In this document: piece by piece, positions 5,821 to 10,019 of the stretch
Numbering within the stretch: position 1 is the stretch's first letter
Layout: every line of letters begins with the position of its first letter
NCBI GenBank assembly: GCA_014238325.1
Contig: JABABH010000040.1
Span: 1-10,019 of the forward strand
Length of the DNA: 10,019 bases
Source of the DNA: Coxiellaceae bacterium
GTDB taxonomy: Bacteria > Pseudomonadota > Gammaproteobacteria > Coxiellales > Coxiellaceae
Direction: 5' to 3'
Position numbers and translations under genes: made by a program
The notes under the pieces: generated by a model
What the model was told of the DNA's origin: nothing
What the model saw: only the letters and a program-made list of their open reading frames with translations
Databases searched by the model: none

Positions 5821-5851
5821 AACATGCAGGGTAAACCTTACCCTGCATGTT
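5821..5851 (-). terminator. Hairpin terminator of OMP copy 3
   Basis: A perfect 14-bp inverted repeat (5821-5834 and 5838-5851, built on ACATGCAGGGTAA) has a 3-nt loop. It lies 16 bases after the copy 3 stop and is followed leftward by only four T residues. The long stem makes termination likely despite the short T-run. Its sequence is unrelated to the terminators of copies 1 and 2. Confidence 0.7.
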
Positions 5852-5867
5852 AGAATCAATAGATCTA

Positions 5868-6767
5868 TCAAAGGGGGAATTTATAAGCCACACCTAAGGA
5901 TACAATATTTTGAGTTATCACGGAGTCTGGTAGCTTATTAGATGTATTACTTTTCATAACTTGGGTCATATCAGATCCAAAGATGCGTTTATAAGCCACA
6001 TCAACAGCCATGTTTTTGCTAAGGCCTACACCCAAACCGGCTTCAACTTCGGGCGCAACCTGACTCCAAGAAATAGGCTTTCCCTTGCCACCAGCAAGAT
6101 ATTTTGCAGCATCAGTGGTTTCCTCAGATTTATAATGCATCCAAACAGCACCAGCACCTGCAAATGCATAGATGCTTTGAGTCAAGGGTACTCTTGCCTT
6201 AGCGAGTACATCCATACCATAGGATGATAATTTACCAATAGTAGGCTTATCAGCAATGGCTTTGCCACTGGGCTTATCTTTAGCGGTTGCTGTACTATTA
6301 TCCTTCACATCTTTTAAGGATGATTTCAGCGGTTGGTTCATTAAAAATCCAACCTCAACACCAAACCAACGGCTAAGGTCATAACCTACTGAAAGACGAC
6401 CACCAAATCCATTCGTTTTCTGGGTCGCTGTTGCAGCAGAATACCCTGTTCCTTTGGCTGGTGCTTTGCCTGTTTTTGGTGGAGGGGTATATCCATTGAC
6501 CAATTCATCAGAAGTGAGGACTTGGTCATCTACATTCGGTGAAGAACTATAATAACCTTCTAATTGTGCATAAATACCAGTGGTATCTGCAAATGATGAA
6601 GCAGTGTTAGTGGAAACTGCAGGACCAGATTGGGATTGAGTCACGAAAGGATCATCTGATGAAGGGTTCATACCATTGTCGGCAAAAGCGAATGTGCCGA
6701 ATAAAAGTGAACTAGAGGCAACTAACCCTAAGGCAGCTGCTTTCATATGCAAGGAATTTTTTAACAT
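5868..6767 (-). CDS. Outer membrane beta-barrel protein, OMP family copy 3
   Basis: A 299-residue paralogue and the first of the three on this strand. Signal peptide and linker (MKAAALGLVASSSLLFGTFAFA, then SSDDPFVTQSQSGPAVS) match copy 2 almost exactly. Loop 2 (STATAKDKPSGKAIADKP) matches copy 1 instead. Loop 3 (YKSEETTDAAKYLAGGKGKP) and loop 4 (DMTQVMKSNTSNKLPD) are the most divergent of the set. Loop 1 is long and Pro/Lys/Gly rich (TPPPKTGKAPAKGTG). The ATG at 6767 matches the start of the other copies; an open extension to 6815 exists, but it would put a polar segment before the signal peptide and is closed by a stop in copy 2. It ends KFPL. Surface exposure and antigenic variability are inferred from loop divergence. 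Confidence 0.9.
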   Translation of the reverse strand: MLKNSLHMKAAALGLVASSSLLFGTFAFADNGMNPSSDDPFVTQSQSGPAVSTNTASSFADTTGIYAQLEGYYSSSPNVDDQVLTSDELVNGYTPPPKTGKAPAKGTGYSAATATQKTNGFGGRLSVGYDLSRWFGVEVGFLMNQPLKSSLKDVKDNSTATAKDKPSGKAIADKPTIGKLSSYGMDVLAKARVPLTQSIYAFAGAGAVWMHYKSEETTDAAKYLAGGKGKPISWSQVAPEVEAGLGVGLSKNMAVDVAYKRIFGSDMTQVMKSNTSNKLPDSVITQNIVSLGVAYKFPL

Positions 6768-6850
6768 GTTAAATAACCTATTTTCTGATATAACCATGCC
6801 AATCCATACACGCATACCTGCAGTGATAGATGAACATATGAATGAAAGTT

Positions 6851-6895
6851 CCTGAAAAATAAGCTAAATCACCGGAAGAACTTAGCAGGTTCCAT
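6851..6895 (-). promoter_or_regulatory. Conserved 45-nt leader element, OMP copy 3
   Basis: This is the third copy of the shared leader block, identical to copy 1 across the hairpin arms. Downstream the leader matches copy 2 over a further stretch (ATGAACATATGAATGAAAG in plus orientation), from which copy 1 has lost about 12 bases. The sharp conservation of the 45-nt block against this background is notable. Confidence 0.5.
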
Positions 6896-6906
6896 TGATA
6901 GATAAG

Positions 6907-6935
6907 AATTTACCCACATTCAAGCAAATTGTCAA
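6907..6935 (-). promoter_or_regulatory. Sigma70-type promoter of OMP copy 3
   Basis: A perfect TTGACA (6935-6930) and TAAATT (6912-6907) are 17 bp apart on the minus strand. The predicted start is near 6900, giving a leader of about 133 nt to the ATG at 6767. Confidence 0.8.
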
Positions 6936-7168
6936 CATATTATACTATGTATCTGTTAGTTTTAATACAGTCTCTACTCAATACTCGAAAATTAAGCTAT
7001 TTCAGAACTTAAGAAGCATTGAATATAAGCTTTTCTGATGAAAGTCATGGCTCTGAATGTGGCATAGAACAACGAATAAAAACAATATATATCATAAACT
7101 TATATATGTATCTTCATGTAAATTCTTGCTTATTGGAATGAAGAGATCCTGACAACTGAACGGGCATG
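6936..7168. other. Non-coding stretch between OMP copy 3 promoter and the membrane-protein gene
   Basis: I see no gene here. The only structure is an A+T-only dyad, ATATATA (7085-7091) and TATATAT (7101-7107). In the leftward direction it is followed by TTGTTTTTATT, and it could be a weak terminator for the gene ending at 7169. The distance from that stop (about 60 bases) and the weak stem make this uncertain. Confidence 0.25.
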
Positions 7169-7852
7169 CTAGAAAAGAGAGTTTATATGAGAAGGGTGGT
7201 TTTGCAACAGGCTGGGCGTTTCGACCTCATTCCCCTTATCCTGAGCACTCTGAGGGTGCTGAATCGATGCTTGATATTGCATCAGCTTGAAGAACTGGCG
7301 AATGAATCGCATCGTCAAGCTGATGGGCTTACTTGAATTCCAATGCAAACCATCATACAGAGAGTTGAAGAAGCTATTAGCGATCCATAGGACACAGCCA
7401 ATAGCCACGATAGCAACCAGTACGGCAATACCAGGAACGGAGTGTAGCATGAGCGTTCCAGTGATATAAGTGAGTATGAGGGCAAGGCATGATATCGCAG
7501 AAGATACACAGAATACACATTCATGGCAGCTGTTACGTCTTTTTTTATAAGAATATATATAAGGATGTTCAGCGAGTGCTACCCAAGCTTGATAAATTTT
7601 GTCAATCGGAGAACTATGCTGAATGACCGTTATGAGTGATTGCAAACTTTTCAGAAAGCTCAATAACAAAGGCTCTGTATAGGCTAATTTCTGTAGTTTA
7701 TCTAAATAGGATTCAATGCAAGCTAACCATTGATTGAATGCCTTGCTCAAGGTTACTTTTTGCAGCCGACGTTCAATCAAGTAATGAGCTTCAAAAAAAT
7801 TAAAGACGAATTTATTATCCCGCTCCTCAACAGGAGGTATAACGACTTCCAT
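7169..7852 (-). CDS. Unrecognised 227-residue protein with a transmembrane hairpin
   Basis: I do not recognise a family. Residues 1-105 are soluble and probably helical (for example FNFFEAHYLIERRLQKVTLSKAFNQW), with no signal peptide. A basic patch KKRR (103-106) and a CHECVFC cluster (109-115) precede two hydrophobic segments, about 112-136 and 139-162, joined by a short turn. This hairpin would leave both ends in the cytoplasm if it inserts in the inner membrane. The last 65 residues are polar, with a Gln/Ser/Pro-rich tail. The start at 7852 has AGGAAAT seven bases upstream. It stands alone between non-coding regions. The soluble-hairpin-soluble plan also occurs in type IV secreted effectors of intracellular bacteria, but nothing here proves export. 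Confidence 0.75.
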   Translation of the reverse strand: MEVVIPPVEERDNKFVFNFFEAHYLIERRLQKVTLSKAFNQWLACIESYLDKLQKLAYTEPLLLSFLKSLQSLITVIQHSSPIDKIYQAWVALAEHPYIYSYKKRRNSCHECVFCVSSAISCLALILTYITGTLMLHSVPGIAVLVAIVAIGCVLWIANSFFNSLYDGLHWNSSKPISLTMRFIRQFFKLMQYQASIQHPQSAQDKGNEVETPSLLQNHPSHINSLF

Positions 7853-7939
7853 TGCTATTTCCTATCTATCCATCTCTAGTTTCTACAGAAATATTGCTCA
7901 AACTAACATCTGTGCTCAAAAAAAGTCAAATCGGTTTGA

Positions 7940-8126
7940 TATACCCATGCCACTTCAAGATGCGAAGCATGCACTTGAAGTGACTCATCGCGATGGGGAT
8001 GCTTAAGGGGACAACCGCGATTTTTCTTTGAAGTGGCTGAGCGAACATTTATTTTTCGCCAGCCATCAAAACCAAGGTATGCCGCTCGCCATCACCCACT
8101 TCGCACCTTCAGTCGCAAGCGGTATA
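7940..8126. repeat. Candidate interspersed repeat with nested inverted repeats
   Basis: The block is bounded by TATACC (7940-7945) and its complement GGTATA (8121-8126). Inside, CACTTCAAG (7951-7959) and CTTGAAGTG (7974-7982) form a 9-bp stem extended by ATGC/GCAT with a GAA loop. GCCACTTCAA (7949-7958) recurs inverted at 8028-8037, TGCGAAG (7961-7967) recurs inverted at 8099-8105, and CATCGCGATG (7986-7995) is a palindrome. It has no coding capacity. The nested symmetry fits a REP/MITE-like or structured intergenic repeat. Copy number elsewhere in the genome is unknown. Confidence 0.4.
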
Positions 8127-8150
8127 GATATTGGATAAATCTGGTTAGCC

Positions 8151-8225
8151 TTCAAAATCAATGCACGATCAAGAGCGCGACGTATTGAAGACTAAGGGCT
8201 ATTATGGATAATGACTGATTTTGAA
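8151..8225. repeat. Inverted repeat with 10-bp perfect arms
   Basis: TTCAAAATCA (8151-8160) and TGATTTTGAA (8216-8225) are exact complements separated by 55 bases. No ORF or tRNA-like fold is evident between the arms. It could be the ends of a small relic element or a long hairpin in an lpd 3' transcript. Confidence 0.3.
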
Positions 8226-8281
8226 AGACAAGCCTATACAGCCTGCCACATTTATAACCGATATAACCGACTGCATATGAG

Positions 8282-8308
8282 GCAGCATCTCGTCTATCAA
8301 GATGCTGC
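8282..8308 (-). terminator. Hairpin downstream of lpd, possible terminator
   Basis: GCAGCATCT (8282-8290) and AGATGCTGC (8300-8308) form a perfect 9-bp stem with a 9-nt loop, 47 bases beyond the lpd stop. No T-run follows in the leftward direction, so intrinsic termination would be inefficient. It may instead protect the 3' end after Rho termination. Confidence 0.4.
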
Positions 8309-8355
8309 AACTAAAAAGATGGGTAACAGAAAGAACAAAAATTTTCTCTTAGTTA

Positions 8356-9759
8356 TTAAAGAATATCAGTAGGCGTACCTTCATAGACCTCAGCTGCCAC
8401 CATCATGGTCTCTGATAAAGTAGGATGAGGATGTATGGTGAGAGCAATATCTTCTGCGGTAGCACCCATTTCTATGGCAAGGGCAGCTTCTGCAATTAAG
8501 TCACCGGCATGCTGTCCTACTATACCCGCACCAATCACAAGGCCATCAGGTGCACATAACAATTTGGTCAGGCCCTGCGTGCAATTCAGTGACAGAGCAC
8601 GGCCATTGGCTGCCCAAGGAAAGATTGCTTTTTTATAAGGTATGTCTTTTTTAGCAGCTTCTACTTCAGTGACACCCACCCAAGCTATTTCAGGATGGGT
8701 ATAAGCGACCGACGGTATACAACGCGCATCATTAAAATGTTGCTTTCCTGCTATGACTTCAGCAGCTAAACGTCCTTCATAGGTCGCTTTATGCGCTAGC
8801 ATGGGCTGCCCCACAACATCACCAATCGCATAAATATGGTCCAAATTCGTTCTCATTTGAGAATCTACAGTAATAAATCCCTTAGCATCGATGGAGACGT
8901 CTAATTTTTCTAACCCTAATCCTTGGATTTGTGGGCGACGTCCCACGGCGACTAGAATAAAATCATATTTTATAGCATCTTTTGGTGCTTGTTCACCTTT
9001 AAAGCTGACCCATACACCGTCTTTTTTCGGTTCTACTTTTGCGACAGCAGTATTCAATAATATTTGATGGTACTGCTGACTCATCGTCTGAAAAAGAGGC
9101 TTGACAAGATCAGCATCCGCACCGGGTATAATTTGTGGCATGGCTTCTACAATCGTAACTTCCGTACCCAAGGCATGATATACAGTCGCCATTTCTAGAC
9201 CAATAATACCGCCACCAATGATTAACATTTTTCCCTGAGTTTGTTTTAAATCCAAGGCGCCTGTTGAATCCATAATTCTTGGATCTTTAGGGATAAACGG
9301 CAATTGAACTGGCCATGATCCCGTTGCAATAACAGCATGCTCAAACTCAATAGTAGCCTGCTTGTTATGGTCGGCGCCCTGGATGGATAATTGATGGGGT
9401 GAGATAAATTCCCCTCTTCCTGTCACCACCTCCACACGACGCTTTTTAGCCATAAATTTTAATCCAGCCGTTAATTTGTTAACGACCGCATCTTTAGAGG
9501 CACGTATTTTATCAAGGTTGATCTTAGGAGACGAAAAGTCCAAGCCTAGTGCATCGGCATTTTTAGCATCATGAATCAATTGCGCCACATGCAGCAATGC
9601 TTTAGAAGGAATACAACCAACATTCAGGCAAACTCCACCGATGACGGGATATTTTTCTACGAGTATGACTTTTTTGCCTAAAGCTGCTGCCCGAAAAGCT
9701 GCCGCATAACCACCAGGTCCACTTCCAATCACGACTAATTCAGTTGTCATGGTTTGCAT
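8356..9759 (-). CDS. lpd: Dihydrolipoyl dehydrogenase (E3 of pyruvate dehydrogenase)
   Basis: The product is a full-length 467-residue flavoprotein that reoxidises dihydrolipoamide on the E2 subunit and passes electrons through FAD to NAD+, forming NADH. Seen in order: the FAD-binding GSGPGGY (12-18), the redox disulfide motif GGVCLNVGCIPSK with Cys44 and Cys49, an NAD-binding Rossmann motif IGGGIIGLE (181-189), the second FAD motif AIGDVVG (311-317), and the C-terminal dimer-domain HPHPTLSE with catalytic His445 and Glu450. No key residue is missing. It follows the E2 gene by 28 bp and belongs to that operon, so this copy should serve pyruvate dehydrogenase and possibly 2-oxoglutarate dehydrogenase as well. 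A G-rich GGGGGGA precedes ATG 9759; ATG 9750 is a less likely alternative. Confidence 0.97.
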   Translation of the reverse strand: MQTMTTELVVIGSGPGGYAAAFRAAALGKKVILVEKYPVIGGVCLNVGCIPSKALLHVAQLIHDAKNADALGLDFSSPKINLDKIRASKDAVVNKLTAGLKFMAKKRRVEVVTGRGEFISPHQLSIQGADHNKQATIEFEHAVIATGSWPVQLPFIPKDPRIMDSTGALDLKQTQGKMLIIGGGIIGLEMATVYHALGTEVTIVEAMPQIIPGADADLVKPLFQTMSQQYHQILLNTAVAKVEPKKDGVWVSFKGEQAPKDAIKYDFILVAVGRRPQIQGLGLEKLDVSIDAKGFITVDSQMRTNLDHIYAIGDVVGQPMLAHKATYEGRLAAEVIAGKQHFNDARCIPSVAYTHPEIAWVGVTEVEAAKKDIPYKKAIFPWAANGRALSLNCTQGLTKLLCAPDGLVIGAGIVGQHAGDLIAEAALAIEMGATAEDIALTIHPHPTLSETMMVAAEVYEGTPTDIL

Positions 9760-9787
9760 TGATTTCCCCCCACAGCCTGGATAAAAA

Positions 9788-10019
9788 TTATAATAATAAG
9801 GTACGTATTTCCCGCAATCGCTCTGTTAAGTAGACGGCGAAACGGGCCCCTTCCGCACCATCGATAACTCGGTGATCATAAGACAAACTCAAAGGCAACA
9901 TCAGTCGTATGCTGCTATTTCCAGATCGATCTAAGACCGCTTTCCGTTGTGTTTGTGATATGCCGAGTATAGCTACTTCGGGTGCATTGATAATGGGGGT
10001 AAAACCCATACCACCGATA
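9788..10019 (-). CDS. aceF: Dihydrolipoamide acetyltransferase (E2 of pyruvate dehydrogenase), C-terminal fragment
   Basis: The frame is open to the window edge, and the visible 76 or so residues are the end of the catalytic domain. IGGMGFTPIINAPEVAILGIS and LSYDHRVIDGAEGARF are diagnostic; DHRVIDG contains the catalytic His and Asp of the 2-oxoacid dehydrogenase acyltransferase fold. E2 transfers the acetyl group from its lipoyl arm to CoA and forms the core of the complex. The upstream lipoyl and E1-binding domains lie outside the window. The Met at 10009 is internal, not a start. PdhC/AceF is favoured over the 2-oxoglutarate E2 (SucB) by the NAPEVAILG context and the lpd neighbour, but the fragment is short. 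Confidence 0.92.
   Translation of the reverse strand, partial: IGGMGFTPIINAPEVAILGISQTQRKAVLDRSGNSSIRLMLPLSLSYDHRVIDGAEGARFAVYLTERLREIRTLLL

Larger units (their letters stand above)
7853..8355. other. 503-bp non-coding region rich in inverted repeats
   Basis: No credible ORF lies on either strand. From left to right it holds a possible weak leftward promoter (TTGACT, 7929-7924), a candidate interspersed repeat (7940-8126), a 10-bp inverted repeat with a 55-nt interior (8151-8225), a doubled ATAACCGA (about 8255-8270) and a 9-bp hairpin (8282-8308). The density of dyads is unlike the other intergenic regions of the window and suggests repetitive or formerly mobile DNA. Confidence 0.6.

Noticed and set aside
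6768..6815. N-terminal extension of OMP copy 3 (MRVWIGMVISENRLFN)
   Set aside because: The equivalent frame in copy 2 has an in-frame TAA after a 3-base deletion and copy 1 has only GTG, so the segment is leader rather than protein; the signal peptide starts at MLKN.
4353..6895. The three near-identical 45-nt blocks as a CRISPR-like or phage repeat array
   Set aside because: They are more than 1,200 bp apart, each in the same position before a paralogous gene, and are explained by duplication of transcription units.
8435..8638. A 67-codon rightward reading frame inside lpd
   Set aside because: It is antisense to conserved E3 dimer-domain sequence and has no start signal.

Overview
The window looks like a chromosomal segment of an A+T-rich gammaproteobacterium. 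The support is a pyruvate dehydrogenase aceF-lpd tail, a PdxH, a gammaproteobacterial-type tRNA-Phe, a bactofilin and a family of small 8-stranded outer membrane barrels. A host-associated lineage of the Legionellales/Coxiellaceae kind would fit the tandem surface-protein family, the cysteine-rich secreted protein and the two-helix membrane protein. That placement is inference; no marker in the window fixes the taxon.

Left part (1-3148). A leftward pair encodes a pyridoxamine 5'-phosphate oxidase (pdxH, 513-1103) and, downstream, a class I O-methyltransferase that runs off the window (458-1). The pdxH-bactofilin intergenic region carries two separate 8-10-8 inverted repeats between the divergent promoters. 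Rightward follow a bactofilin (1356-1961) and a small SAM-methyltransferase-like protein (2030-2578), separated by an imperfect hairpin. A leftward gene for a small, signal-peptide-bearing, ten-cysteine protein (2926-2567) overlaps the methyltransferase end tail to tail. A tRNA-Phe(GAA) gene without encoded CCA lies at 3148-3076.

Centre (3333-6935). Three leftward paralogues encode outer membrane beta-barrels of 293, 299 and 299 residues. Each has its own sigma70-type promoter (TTGACA or TTGATA, 17-bp spacer, TAAATT), its own roughly 130-nt leader with a near-identical 45-nt block, and its own hairpin terminator. They are therefore three monocistronic units. Similarity between the copies is mosaic: different pairs are closest in the N-terminal, middle and C-terminal parts. 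A short rightward transcription unit, with a 16-codon ORF behind a strong ribosome binding site, may sit between the first two copies.

Right part (6936-10019). A leftward gene (7852-7169) encodes an unrecognised 227-residue protein with a transmembrane hairpin. It is followed by about 500 bp of non-coding DNA (7853-8355) dense in inverted repeats, including a candidate interspersed repeat at 7940-8126. At the right edge the C-terminus of the pyruvate dehydrogenase E2 subunit (aceF) is followed after 28 bp by lpd (E3, 9759-8356). These two work together in oxidative decarboxylation of pyruvate.

I see no insertion sequence, CRISPR array, phage gene or defence system. The most unusual items are the mosaic OMP cluster with its shared leader element, and a PdxH lacking several residues known to bind substrate.
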